Shown here: positions 20,602 through 29,309 of the stretch, one piece after another
Numbering within the stretch: position 1 is the stretch's first letter
Layout of the letters: the number at the start of each line of letters is the position of its first letter
Assembly (NCBI RefSeq): GCF_900112335.1
Contig: NZ_FOLG01000007.1
Span: forward strand, 1-64,000
Reading direction: 5' to 3'
DNA: 64,000 nt
Source: Tropicimonas isoalkanivorans
Lineage (GTDB): Bacteria; Pseudomonadota; Alphaproteobacteria; Rhodobacterales; Rhodobacteraceae
Made by a program: the position numbers and the translations under genes
Notes under the pieces: model-generated
Seen by the model: the letters and a program-made list of their open reading frames with translations, nothing else
The model's database searches: none
Told to the model about the DNA's origin: nothing

Positions 20602-20679
20602 GATACGTCTCCAGCTGGCAACGACACCTTTCCTGGCCCGGTCGACGCGAGCCGTGTCGCCGCAGGAATAGCTCCCCGC

Positions 20680-20739
20680 TGTAAATCCGCTGTTGAGGGG
20701 ATTAGAACGGTGTGTAAAAAATTGTAAACGGCGTGTGAA
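20680..20739 (-). promoter_or_regulatory. Array of TGTAAA boxes between torC and its regulator
   Basis: TGTAAA occurs at 20680, 20713 and 20723 and TGTGAA at 20734. The last three are spaced 10 and 11 nt, exactly as upstream of torA, and flanking bases are similar too. The array is 79-138 nt upstream of torC and 19-78 nt upstream of the divergent regulator gene, so one regulator could control both and itself. Confidence 0.7.
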
Positions 20740-20757
20740 CAACTTGAGGAGAGACGT

Positions 20758-21504
20758 TTGGACGTTCCGAAGCGCGTGCTCATCGTGGAGGACGACCCCA
20801 CGAGTCTGGAACTCGCGGCCGCCTATTTCGAGGCCGAGGGCTTTCGCGTGCTGCGCGCCGGGAACGGCGCTGAAATGCAGGTGGCCCTTCGAAAGTTCGC
20901 GGTGGACCTGCTTTGCCTGGACCTGCGCCTGCCGGGCCAGGGCGGCCTCAGCCTGCTGAGGGAACTGCGCCGCACGTCTGATCTGCCAGTGATCGTCATC
21001 AGTGCGAAAACTGACGACATCGACCGGATCGTCGCCTTGGAAATGGGCGCGGACGATTATGTCGACAAACCGTATAACCCACGCGAACTTCTGGCGCGCG
21101 CCAACAATATCCTCCGGCGGGTCGGCCGCACGCCCCGGGCGGAGGCGGACGACGACGACCGGTTCCATTTCCGGGGATGGACCATCGATCCTGCCGCGCG
21201 CCGGCTAACGGCGCCGGAGGGCACGGACGTGCATCTCACGCGCGGCGAATTCGAACTCCTCGTTGCGCTGGTCCGCAATCGCGGCCGGGTGCTTCAGCGC
21301 GATACCCTGCTCGGCACGCTGAGCGGCCGGGAGCGCGACCCGTTCGACCGTACCATCGACGTTCTTGTCGGCCGGCTGCGGAAAAAGATCGAACGGGACC
21401 CCAAGGACCCCGAACTCATCATCACGATCCACGGGATCGGGTATGTCTTCGTCGACCACGCGGAGGAAAACGAGGACAACTCCGCCCGGCAGCCCGCGTA
21501 TTGA
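20758..21504 (+). CDS. torR: OmpR-family response regulator of the DMSO/TMAO locus (TorR/DorR-like)
   Basis: The 248-residue protein has a receiver domain with the acidic pair EDD near residue 11, phosphorylation site D55 in CLDLRLPG, and the conserved lysine in DYVDKPYNPREL. A C-terminal winged helix (LTRGEFELL, RTIDVLVGRLRKKIE, TIHGIGYVF) follows. It starts at TTG, 20758, after GAGGAGAG. It is divergent from torC with an operator array between them, which points to control of the tor genes. The hybrid kinase at 13109 is the natural phosphodonor. Confidence 0.92.
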   Translation: MDVPKRVLIVEDDPTSLELAAAYFEAEGFRVLRAGNGAEMQVALRKFAVDLLCLDLRLPGQGGLSLLRELRRTSDLPVIVISAKTDDIDRIVALEMGADDYVDKPYNPRELLARANNILRRVGRTPRAEADDDDRFHFRGWTIDPAARRLTAPEGTDVHLTRGEFELLVALVRNRGRVLQRDTLLGTLSGRERDPFDRTIDVLVGRLRKKIERDPKDPELIITIHGIGYVFVDHAEENEDNSARQPAY

Positions 21505-21550
21505 CCCCAAAGGTCCGCGAGGTTTAGGCCTAGTGACGGGGTTCCCGACC

Positions 21551-22420
21551 ATGACCGTCCTCAAAACGCGCATCTCCTGCTTTGACACCACTTGGAACCC
21601 GGCCTTTGGGTGCGACAAGGTCTCGGCGGGCTGTGCCAACTGCTATGCAGAGGCCATCGCCCGGCGGTTCCACGGAGGCTTCCACCTTCGGCTGCACCCC
21701 GAGCGACTGACAGACGTCCGCAAGTTCGGCCCGATCCAGACACCGGACGGACCGCTCCCCCGGCGCGTCTTTGTCAATTCGATGAGCGATCTCTTCCACG
21801 AAGGCATCCCGGACCGTTTTATCGATCAGGTCATTGACGTCATCGCCGCACGCCCCCGGACGATCTTCATCGTACTCACTAAGCGGTCCGCTCGGATGCT
21901 CAGCTACGGCGCACGGCGCTGGAGCGAGGGCGTGCCGGAGAACCTGTGGCTGGGCGTGTCCGCCGAGAACAACCGCGCGGCGACCCGTATCGACGATTTG
22001 CGTGCATTACGGCAGTCGGTCGGCCCCTTCACTGCCTACGTGAACGTCGAACCGCTGCTGGCGAGGGTGGACCGCCATGACTATGGCACCATCGACTGGG
22101 TCGGTATCGGCGGCGAATCCGGTCCGCGTGCCCGGCCCTGCCAAGCCGAATGGGTGCGCGAGGTCATCGGCAAGGCGCACCACGGCGGCGCCGCGGTCTG
22201 GTTCAAGCACTGGGGTCGGTGGGCCAACAACCCATCCTGGCGCGAGGCCCGAGGCCGCACCCAGAAGGAGCGTAGGCACGATCTGGAAACCCGCGGCCTG
22301 GAACTCCGCCCCGAGGAGCAGGGGGGCGCGACGATCGACGGCCGAACCTGTGAAGAGCTGACGGCAGCGTACATGAAGATGGTCGCGGCACTCCGCACGG
22401 ACATCGACATGACCGCGTAG
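21551..22420 (+). CDS. DUF5131 (phage Gp37/Gp68 family) protein
   Basis: About 289 residues. The N-terminus carries TWNPAFGCDKVSAGCANCYA, with a cysteine cluster (C..GC..C) as in the DUF5131/Gp37-Gp68 family. Family members look like distant radical-SAM or photolyase-like TIM barrels, but no reaction is established. Other family motifs are VFVNSMSDLFHE, FIVLTKRS, NLWLGVS and VGIGGESGPRARPC. The ATG at 21551 was chosen; a GTG at 21533 is in frame. It lies 46 nt after the response regulator. No partner three-Cys-motif gene is nearby. Confidence 0.88.
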   Translation: MTVLKTRISCFDTTWNPAFGCDKVSAGCANCYAEAIARRFHGGFHLRLHPERLTDVRKFGPIQTPDGPLPRRVFVNSMSDLFHEGIPDRFIDQVIDVIAARPRTIFIVLTKRSARMLSYGARRWSEGVPENLWLGVSAENNRAATRIDDLRALRQSVGPFTAYVNVEPLLARVDRHDYGTIDWVGIGGESGPRARPCQAEWVREVIGKAHHGGAAVWFKHWGRWANNPSWREARGRTQKERRHDLETRGLELRPEEQGGATIDGRTCEELTAAYMKMVAALRTDIDMTA

Positions 22421-22461
22421 ACTCCCGCCAACGCGTTGCTCTCGCTCGGCCCGACATCACC

Positions 22462-22489
22462 GATCCGGCCGGTCTGCGCTCACCGGATC
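22462..22489. terminator. Inverted repeat between convergent genes
   Basis: GATCCGG (22462-22468) and CCGGATC (22483-22489) form a 7-bp stem in the 76-nt gap where two genes converge. There is no T-run, so intrinsic termination is only a possibility. Confidence 0.3.
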
Positions 22490-22496
22490 AGGCCCG

Positions 22497-23648
22497 TCAG
22501 ATCGCAGCGAGCGCCTGTTCTAAGTCCGCCCGCAAATCTTCGGGGTCCTCCATGCCGATTTGAAGTCGCACCATCGGACCGAGATTCTGCCAGTTGGGCA
22601 ACGTCCTGCTCTTCGTGTTGACCGGTAGCACGAGGCTTTCGTAACCACCCCAGCTGAACCCAATGGAAAAGAGCGCGAGCGCGTCGATGAACCGCCGGGC
22701 GGCCTCTGGGTCCCGGTCTGTCAATTCGATCGTGAACACGCCAGACGCGCCGTCGAAATGCCGCTTCCAGAGGTCGTGCCCGGGAAATCCGGACAAGGCC
22801 GGGTACAACACCCGCGCAACCTCATCGCGTGACTCGAGCCACTGCGCCAGCGCGAAGGCTGTATCACCCTGCTGCGAGAGACGCGCCTGCAGCGTGCGCA
22901 AGCCGCGTAGCGCCAGGTTGCATTCCTCGACCCCGGCGCATCCGCCCAAATCTTGCGTGGCCGCGCGCAACCGGTCATACATCTTGGCCGTCGTGGTAAG
23001 CACGCCAAGCATACCATCCGAATGTCCGACGATGTATTTCGTCGCTGCATGGATCGACACGTCCACCCCCATCTCGATCGGGCGAAGAAATAGGGGCGTG
23101 GCCCAGGTGGCGTCGATTGCTGTCGGCACGCCGCGCGACTTGGCCGCTGCCACAATCGAAGGAATGTCCTGAATCTCGAATGTGCCGGTGCCCGGGCTCT
23201 CCATGTAGATCAGCGTCGTCTCGTCTCGGATGAGATCAGCGATCCCGGCTCCGACCGCTGGGTCGTAATACGTCACCGACACCCCCATCCGCGCCAGCGT
23301 CCGATTGCAGAGCCGGCGCACCGGGTCATACACGGTGTCCACCACCAGCATGTGCGCCCCGGCCTCGGCAAATGCCATAAGCGTGGCCGTGATTGCAGCG
23401 AGGCCGGACGCCGTCGCGATGGAGCGATGCCCTCCCTCCAATGCGCAAATCGCCTGTTCGAAGGCGAAAGTCGTGGGCGTGCCGACCCGGCCATAAAAGG
23501 CCCCGTCAAAGGGGGTTCTCTGGGCGGTCTCGAATTCCTCGAGTTTGTTGAACAGGAACGTCGAGGCCCGGATCACCGGCGGATTCACTGGCGCCGCGGC
23601 ATGCGCGTGCGAACGCCCGACGGAGACGAGTTTCGTCGCAGTTTTCAT
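22497..23648 (-). CDS. metC: Cystathionine beta-lyase-like PLP enzyme
   Basis: This belongs to the Cys/Met-metabolism fold-type I PLP enzymes that cleave the C-S bond of cystathionine or other cysteine S-conjugates, giving thiol, pyruvate and ammonia. Features of the 383-residue protein are YGRVGTPT, SGLAAI, D179 in AIDATWATP and the PLP lysine K204 in HAATKYIVGHSD, with SFSWGGYESL near the end typical of beta-lyases. Its start overlaps the sulfurtransferase stop (ATGA), so the two are translated together. In this context it may act on a catabolic S-compound rather than in methionine synthesis. Confidence 0.9.
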   Translation of the reverse strand: MKTATKLVSVGRSHAHAAAPVNPPVIRASTFLFNKLEEFETAQRTPFDGAFYGRVGTPTTFAFEQAICALEGGHRSIATASGLAAITATLMAFAEAGAHMLVVDTVYDPVRRLCNRTLARMGVSVTYYDPAVGAGIADLIRDETTLIYMESPGTGTFEIQDIPSIVAAAKSRGVPTAIDATWATPLFLRPIEMGVDVSIHAATKYIVGHSDGMLGVLTTTAKMYDRLRAATQDLGGCAGVEECNLALRGLRTLQARLSQQGDTAFALAQWLESRDEVARVLYPALSGFPGHDLWKRHFDGASGVFTIELTDRDPEAARRFIDALALFSIGFSWGGYESLVLPVNTKSRTLPNWQNLGPMVRLQIGMEDPEDLRADLEQALAAI

Positions 23649-24484
23649 AGGTTTTCCTTAGGAAGATCATCGCGTTGGCCCCATTCATGCCAGGACCCGT
23701 CATACAGTGTGACATCGCTGCGCCCGATGCGGGCCAATTGGAACAGCAGGATGGCCGCTGTCACACCGGACCCGCAGGTGACGATCACCGGACGACCGTC
23801 CAGCCCGTGTTCGTCGAAAAGCACCCTCGCATCCTCGGGCGAGAGGAATGTGTGGTCCCCCAACTGCGGTAGCAATTTGCCCCAAGGTAGGTTCACCGCA
23901 CCCGGCATATGCCCCCCGGCGACCCCCGGATAGCCGGACGGAAGCTCGCCAGTGAATCGTTCCCGCGTGCGCGCATCCAGAACGACGGCCGAACCATCGC
24001 CGAGCGCCGCCCGCACGTCCGTCCACGCCGCCACGTCGCCGGACGCGGCCGTCGCGATAAAGCTGCCCGGTTCCGGTCTTTCGGCAGGTCCCGTTTCGAT
24101 TGGACGGCCCACGGCTTGCCAGCGTTTGATCCCCCCGTTCAGCACCGCAACGTTGCCGTGCCCGAAATGGCGGAACATCCACCACACGCGCGCAGAAACA
24201 TAGCTGCTGTCATAGATGACAACCCGCGTGTCTGCCCCGATCCCAAGGTCTCGGGCGACGGCCTCAAATAGCGCCGAGGGAGGCAGCATGTTGACGATTT
24301 GGGTGTCCTGGTCGGAAGCCGCGTCAAGGTCGAAGAACCGGGCGCCGGGGATGTGCCCTGCCTCGAACTCCTTGCGTGCGTTCTTTTTCGCCTCGGGGAT
24401 ATACCAGGAACAATCGAGCACCACGAGATCTGCGGAACCCAGTTCTGTCGCGAGCCAGTCTGGCTCTACAAGATACGCGTCCAT
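23645..24484 (-). CDS. sseA: 3-mercaptopyruvate sulfurtransferase (SseA type)
   Basis: Two rhodanese domains make up 279 residues; the active cysteine is C237 in the loop CGSGVTA, the signature of mercaptopyruvate rather than thiosulfate sulfurtransferases. Further family motifs are AGHIPGARFFDLD, VVIYDSS, WWMFRHFGH and LNGGIKRW. It transfers sulfur from 3-mercaptopyruvate to thiols or cyanide, usually in the cytosol. It lies 13 nt after the FAD oxidoreductase gene and overlaps the lyase gene, consistent with one operon handling sulfur released from a substrate. Confidence 0.93.
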   Translation of the reverse strand: MDAYLVEPDWLATELGSADLVVLDCSWYIPEAKKNARKEFEAGHIPGARFFDLDAASDQDTQIVNMLPPSALFEAVARDLGIGADTRVVIYDSSYVSARVWWMFRHFGHGNVAVLNGGIKRWQAVGRPIETGPAERPEPGSFIATAASGDVAAWTDVRAALGDGSAVVLDARTRERFTGELPSGYPGVAGGHMPGAVNLPWGKLLPQLGDHTFLSPEDARVLFDEHGLDGRPVIVTCGSGVTAAILLFQLARIGRSDVTLYDGSWHEWGQRDDLPKENL

Positions 24485-24497
24485 GTCTCCTGGATCC

Positions 24498-25829
24498 TCA
24501 AAAGCCGATCGGCCAATGGACGATCCTCGACCCGTCGATAAAGCGGCTGTGCCGGAACGGAGCCGGATCTACGACCGGTGTTTCGCCGAGGATCAATTCG
24601 GACATGAGCTGCCCCGCTCCCGGCGCAATGCCAAAGCCGTGACCGGAGTAGCCCGTCGAAATGTAGAAGCCCGGGATCGCATCGACTGCCGAGATCACCG
24701 GGATCGCATCGGGCGAGACGTCGATCCAGGCGCTGACGCGTTCGTTGACCACCATGTCCTTGAACTGGGGGAACAGCTTTTTGATGTTGATCGTGGCCTG
24801 GTCGAGGATCTTGTGACCTGGCTCGGGTCGCATGATGCGGTATTTCTCGAAAGGCGATCGGCCGTCGAGCCGCCAGCCCTTCTCCATCGCACTTTCCTGG
24901 AGCGTGCGGCGACCGACCCTGAACTTCATCGCGCGCCACTCGTTCTTGAGCGCCGGGATGTAGTCCTTCAGATATCGGAAGCTGTCCGGCACGATATCCA
25001 CGGGGTGCGCCGAACGCATTCCCACGTTGTAGCCGCCATCCAAACGCTCGCGGAACCCAAAGCCCGGACCTGACCCGCAGCCCCGCGGCCCGTCTTTCAC
25101 CGGACGCGTCCGCATGGTCTGGCTCAGCATCTTCAGTTGGGGCATCTTCACGTCGACCGACCGGGCAAACAGCGATGACCAGATACCGCCCGCGAGCACG
25201 ACATGTTTGCAGCGGATGCGCCCCTTTTCGGTTACCACCTCGCTCACGCGACCGCCCTCGGTTTCGAACCCGCGCACGGCGCAGGCCTCGACGATCTTCG
25301 CGCCCAGCTTACGGGCGCCGTTGCCGATCAGGGTCGTCGCGATGTGGGGTTCGGCAAAACCGTCCGACGCCGTGTGCAGACCGCCGCCAAAGCTGCGCGT
25401 GGCCCCCGGTGCGAAGGTGCCGATCTCGTCCTTGCCGACCCAGCGGGTGTCGAGTTCGAATTGCTCGACCTCCTTCATCCAGGCCTCGTAGCGCACAAGA
25501 TCCTTTTCGTGGTCGACAAAGTAGGTGATCCCGCGCACCCGGAAGCCGACGTCTGCGCCCACCATCTCTGCCATGCCGCCCCAAAGGTCCATTGAGTGTT
25601 TCATCAATGGCACTTCACGGGGATCGCGGCCCATCTTGCGGACCCATCCCCAATTTCGGCTTGACTGTTCCTCGCCCAGCGACCCCTTTTCGCACAGAAC
25701 AACGGGAACGCCCTTTTTCGCAAGGAAGAGGGCCGTAGAAACTCCGACGATACCGCCGCCGACGATGACCACTTCGGTCTCCGACGGCACGACATCGAAA
25801 TCATTCACAATCATGGTCTGAGCGTTCAT
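24498..25829 (-). CDS. FAD-dependent amine/amino-acid oxidoreductase (DAO family)
   Basis: The 443-residue protein has an N-terminal dinucleotide fold (VVIVGGGIVGVSTALFLAKK), then EEQSSRNWGWVRKMGRDP and a C-terminal FYISTGYSGHGFGIAPGAG that closes over FAD. This is the sarcosine oxidase beta-subunit / D-amino-acid dehydrogenase group, which oxidises secondary or D-amines to imines. The ATG at 25829 follows AGGACGTCAA; one at 25844 would overlap the LysR stop. It lies 14 nt after that LysR gene. With the N-carbamoylsarcosine-amidase-like enzyme encoded divergently, a role in oxidising an N-alkyl amino acid is plausible. Confidence 0.9.
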   Translation of the reverse strand: MNAQTMIVNDFDVVPSETEVVIVGGGIVGVSTALFLAKKGVPVVLCEKGSLGEEQSSRNWGWVRKMGRDPREVPLMKHSMDLWGGMAEMVGADVGFRVRGITYFVDHEKDLVRYEAWMKEVEQFELDTRWVGKDEIGTFAPGATRSFGGGLHTASDGFAEPHIATTLIGNGARKLGAKIVEACAVRGFETEGGRVSEVVTEKGRIRCKHVVLAGGIWSSLFARSVDVKMPQLKMLSQTMRTRPVKDGPRGCGSGPGFGFRERLDGGYNVGMRSAHPVDIVPDSFRYLKDYIPALKNEWRAMKFRVGRRTLQESAMEKGWRLDGRSPFEKYRIMRPEPGHKILDQATINIKKLFPQFKDMVVNERVSAWIDVSPDAIPVISAVDAIPGFYISTGYSGHGFGIAPGAGQLMSELILGETPVVDPAPFRHSRFIDGSRIVHWPIGF

Positions 25830-25843
25830 TTGACGTCCTGTCA

Positions 25844-26773
25844 CTAGCTTGGGGAACGGCCGCCTGCCGACTTGAGGTTTTCTCCGTAGTCCTGCGTCCG
25901 TTCGAGCAGGAAATCGAAGAACGCTTTGGCTGCGACGGAGAGGGTCTCTTCGTCCGCCACAACGCCGAGCGTTATCGGCAGCGCAGGCTTGAAGGGGCGG
26001 AACACCAGCCTCGGGTTCCGGCGGAAGTGGGGGGAAAAGGGGCTGACGATCGACACGCCGAGCCCGGCGGCGACGAGGTTGCAGACCGCTTCATGGGTCG
26101 ACGCCTCGGTCATCATCTGGCGTTCGATTCCGCGTTTGTCGAAAAGTGAATCGGTTTCGAACCGGAACGGGGTGCCGCGGGGAAAGCCCACGAAGCTCTC
26201 TCCGTTCAGATCCTCGGGCTGGATTTCATTTTTTTCGGCCAACGCGTGGCCCGTTGGCATGACGCACAACGCCGGCATCGTGAGCAGCTCGCGCGTCGCC
26301 ACGGACGAGTTGAGAACGGGCAGCGTCAATATGCCGATATCAGCCCGGCGCGACGCGACCCAATCCGCGACGCGGTCTTGCGGCTGGCTTTCCAGTTTCA
26401 GCGAGATGCCCGGGTGCGTCCGACGAAACTGCGCGGCGAGTTCCGGAATGATCCCGTAATCGTAGGGACCCATCGCCGCGATCGCGACCGACCCGCTCTT
26501 GACCGTGCGAATGGCCTGGACTTCGTCATTCATCTCTTCGAGGCCGACGAAAAACTTGTCCACCAGCTCGAAAAGTCGGCGGGCGTCAGCAGTTGGCTCG
26601 GCACCATTGCGCGAGCGGCGGAACAACTTGAACCCAACGGCCTCTTGGAAGTCGGTCATAAGTCGCGAAACGGCAGGTTGGGAAATTCCCAATGATTCCG
26701 AAGCCTTGGTCATGCTTCCGAGTGAAATGACGGCGCGAAACGCCTCGATTTGCCGTACGTTGAACCGCTTCAC
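25844..26773 (-). CDS. LysR-family transcriptional regulator
   Basis: The 309-residue protein has an N-terminal winged helix (VRQIEAFRAVISLGSMTKAS, SLGISQPAVSRLM) and a periplasmic-binding-like effector domain. It is divergent from the BisC-type reductase gene and upstream of the FAD oxidoreductase, sulfurtransferase and lyase genes, so it likely controls both directions. Its helix-turn-helix closely resembles that of the second LysR gene at 45902. The effector is unknown but presumably the pathway substrate. Confidence 0.93.
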   Translation of the reverse strand: MKRFNVRQIEAFRAVISLGSMTKASESLGISQPAVSRLMTDFQEAVGFKLFRRSRNGAEPTADARRLFELVDKFFVGLEEMNDEVQAIRTVKSGSVAIAAMGPYDYGIIPELAAQFRRTHPGISLKLESQPQDRVADWVASRRADIGILTLPVLNSSVATRELLTMPALCVMPTGHALAEKNEIQPEDLNGESFVGFPRGTPFRFETDSLFDKRGIERQMMTEASTHEAVCNLVAAGLGVSIVSPFSPHFRRNPRLVFRPFKPALPITLGVVADEETLSVAAKAFFDFLLERTQDYGENLKSAGGRSPS

Positions 26774-26856
26774 CTGGATGCTCTCCTTTCCATCTCTGCA
26801 CTTTTATTAGGCGCATCCGCACAGAGTTTTGACGGTCGACCCTGCCAACCCACCTG

Positions 26857-26873
26857 ATGGTTAGACATAACAT
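26857..26873. promoter_or_regulatory. Candidate LysR operator
   Basis: The sequence ATGGTTAGACATAACAT is an imperfect inverted repeat (ATGGTTA and TAACAT around GACA) within the 241-nt divergent region between the LysR gene and the BisC-type gene. Its size suits a LysR binding site. The assignment rests only on symmetry and position. Confidence 0.35.
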
Positions 26874-27014
26874 CCTTGTAGTCAATAGCTTCATTGACGC
26901 CCAAAATATTATTTCCTAGCGTCGACTCACTGAACGCAAACAGGGGTTCTTTTCGCGGCGTCCCGCATGACCGCCGCGGCCGAGCCAAGGCCCTGAACGA
27001 GATTGAATGGCACC

Positions 27015-29309
27015 ATGACCGACGCTTCCATTCCGCTGAACGCTTCCCATTGGGGTGCCTTTCGGGCCGAGGTCGTGGACGGGTCCATCGCCCGCGTCCT
27101 GCCTTTCGAACACGACCCGAGACCGAGCCGGATGAACGAAGCATGGGAGGACATGCTGACCGCACCCCTCCGTATTGCGCAGCCCGTGGTCCGAAAGGGC
27201 TGGCTGAAGCGTGACGGCGGCGCAGCGCGCGGGGACGACACGTATGTAGGGATTGGCTGGGACGACGCGCTCGACCTCGCAGCCGCGGAAATCGCCCGGG
27301 TCCGCGCCGATTACGGCAACAGCGCGCTATTCGGCGGCTCCTACGGCTGGTCCAGCGCGGGCCGCGTGCATCACGCCCGCACCCTGGTACGCCGGTTCTT
27401 TGCATCCATCGGCGGCCACGTCGATCAGGAGACGAACTATTCCTATGGGGCCGCGATGGCCTTCTTGCCCCGTATCGTCGGCAACGGAATGATTGGCTCG
27501 TCGGTCACGTCGCTTGCCTCCATACGCGCGCATTGCGACATTTTCCTCGCCTTCGGGGGGGTGCCCGCGAAGAACTGGGAGATCCAGTCCGGCGGGATCG
27601 GCGAGCATCGCTATGACAGCTTCATGGCCGGCGTCACCGAGACCACGCGCACGATCAACATTTCGCCCTACCGCAAAGACGTCGAAGACCAGTTTGGGGT
27701 CGAGTGGATGCCGGTTCGCCCCTGCACCGACGTGGCCCTGATGATGGCGCTGACGCAGGAGGTGGTCGCGATGGGGCGGGCCGATTTGGCGTTTCTGACC
27801 AGCCACACTGCAGGTGCGGACCGGTATCTCGCCTATCTTGCGGGCGAAGTGGACGGCACGCCGAAAACGGCGGACTGGGCCAGCGGGATCACGGGCATTC
27901 CTGCCGAGGAGATCCGCGCCTTGGCACGTGATCTGCCCGGCAAGCGCATCATGGTCGCGGCGAACTGGAGCCTGCAACGCGCCCGCCACGGGGAGCAACC
28001 CTATTGGGCCGCCATCGCGCTCGCCTCAGTCCTGGGCCAGATCGGTCTGCCCGGTGGCGGTTTCGCCTTCGGGTATGGCTCCACCAATGGGATGGGCAAC
28101 CCAAATTACCGGACTCCGCTCCAGGGTCTTCCGTCCATCCGCAATCCGACTGGCCTTTCGATCCCCTGTGCACGCCTCTCTGACCTTCTTCTCAAACCGG
28201 GCGAGAGCTACCGGTTCAACGGGGCGACCCGCACTTATCCTGAAATCAAACTGGTCTACTGGGCCGGCGGCAATCCGTTCCACCACCATCAGGACCTCAA
28301 CCGCCTGCGCGACGCATTCCGCCAGCCGGAGACGGTCATCGTCAACGAACAATATTGGACCGCAACCGCACGCCACGCTGACATCGTGTTTCCAACGACA
28401 GTGACGCTCGAGCGCGACGATATCGGAGGCGCCTCGCGCGACCGCTTCCTGCTTGCCATGCAAAAGCTGGTCGAGCCTTACGCCGGAGCCCGCGACGACT
28501 ATGCCATCTTCGCTGACCTTGCCGCGCGCCTCGGCCCGGAAGAGGCCGCGACCTTCACCGACGGGCGCAGCGCGGAGGGTTGGGTCGACTGGGCCTGGGG
28601 CGAGATAGCCGGACAGTTGCAGTCGCGTGGGATCGATGTACCTGCCTATCGGGAGTTCCAGGCGCGGGGATACCTCGAGATGCCCGAGCCCGAAGACGAT
28701 TTCGTCATGATGTCGGCGTTCCGCGCTGATCCGGTGGCCAACCCGCTCTCCACACCCTCCGGCAAGATCGAACTCTATTCCGACTGGATCGCGGAGGAGC
28801 CCGACCAACTTGGCCATCCAGCCTGGCTCGACCCCGAGGAATGGCTGGGCGCCGCCGGTGCGGGCGAACGGCTCCATATGCTGTCGCCGCAGCCTGCGCG
28901 CAAACTCCACGGGCAGATGGATTTTTCCGCCTATTCGCTGGAAGGAAAGGTCCAGAACCGAGAGTGCCTCCGGATCGGTCCGGAAGACGCAGCGGCGCGC
29001 GACATCAAGACGGGTGACGTCCTGCGCGTCTTCAATGACCGGGGTGCCTGTTTCGCCGTCGCCGAGGTCGACGACGGCCTGATGCCCGGCGTGGTGCTGT
29101 TGCCGACGGGCGCGACCTATGACCCGGACGGTACCTGCGACCGGAACTCCAACCCCAATGTGCTGACCCGCGACATCGGGACCTCGACCCTGGGTCAGGG
29201 ATGCGCCGCGCAGTCCTGTCTCGTCGATATTGAGCGCCACGACGCGGCGCTACCCCCACTCAAGGTCGCCACGCCTTCCCCGATTGAACCACTCAAGGAA
29301 ACAAGATGA
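27015..29309 (+). CDS. Cytoplasmic BisC/TorA-family molybdopterin oxidoreductase
   Basis: About 764 residues of the DMSO-reductase family, related to TorA/DorA, but with no Tat signal, so cytoplasmic like biotin sulfoxide reductase. GGSYGWSSAGRVHHA corresponds to the Tyr/Trp active-site loop and NYSYGAAMAF gives the likely Mo-ligand serine. GNPFHHHQDLNRL and the C-terminal NPNVLTRDIGTSTLGQGC are typical. A reasonable role is reduction of an S- or N-oxide of the catabolic substrate. The ATG at 27015 or TTG at 27003 may be the start; neither has a strong ribosome binding site. Its stop overlaps the next start. Confidence 0.9.
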   Translation: MTDASIPLNASHWGAFRAEVVDGSIARVLPFEHDPRPSRMNEAWEDMLTAPLRIAQPVVRKGWLKRDGGAARGDDTYVGIGWDDALDLAAAEIARVRADYGNSALFGGSYGWSSAGRVHHARTLVRRFFASIGGHVDQETNYSYGAAMAFLPRIVGNGMIGSSVTSLASIRAHCDIFLAFGGVPAKNWEIQSGGIGEHRYDSFMAGVTETTRTINISPYRKDVEDQFGVEWMPVRPCTDVALMMALTQEVVAMGRADLAFLTSHTAGADRYLAYLAGEVDGTPKTADWASGITGIPAEEIRALARDLPGKRIMVAANWSLQRARHGEQPYWAAIALASVLGQIGLPGGGFAFGYGSTNGMGNPNYRTPLQGLPSIRNPTGLSIPCARLSDLLLKPGESYRFNGATRTYPEIKLVYWAGGNPFHHHQDLNRLRDAFRQPETVIVNEQYWTATARHADIVFPTTVTLERDDIGGASRDRFLLAMQKLVEPYAGARDDYAIFADLAARLGPEEAATFTDGRSAEGWVDWAWGEIAGQLQSRGIDVPAYREFQARGYLEMPEPEDDFVMMSAFRADPVANPLSTPSGKIELYSDWIAEEPDQLGHPAWLDPEEWLGAAGAGERLHMLSPQPARKLHGQMDFSAYSLEGKVQNRECLRIGPEDAAARDIKTGDVLRVFNDRGACFAVAEVDDGLMPGVVLLPTGATYDPDGTCDRNSNPNVLTRDIGTSTLGQGCAAQSCLVDIERHDAALPPLKVATPSPIEPLKETR

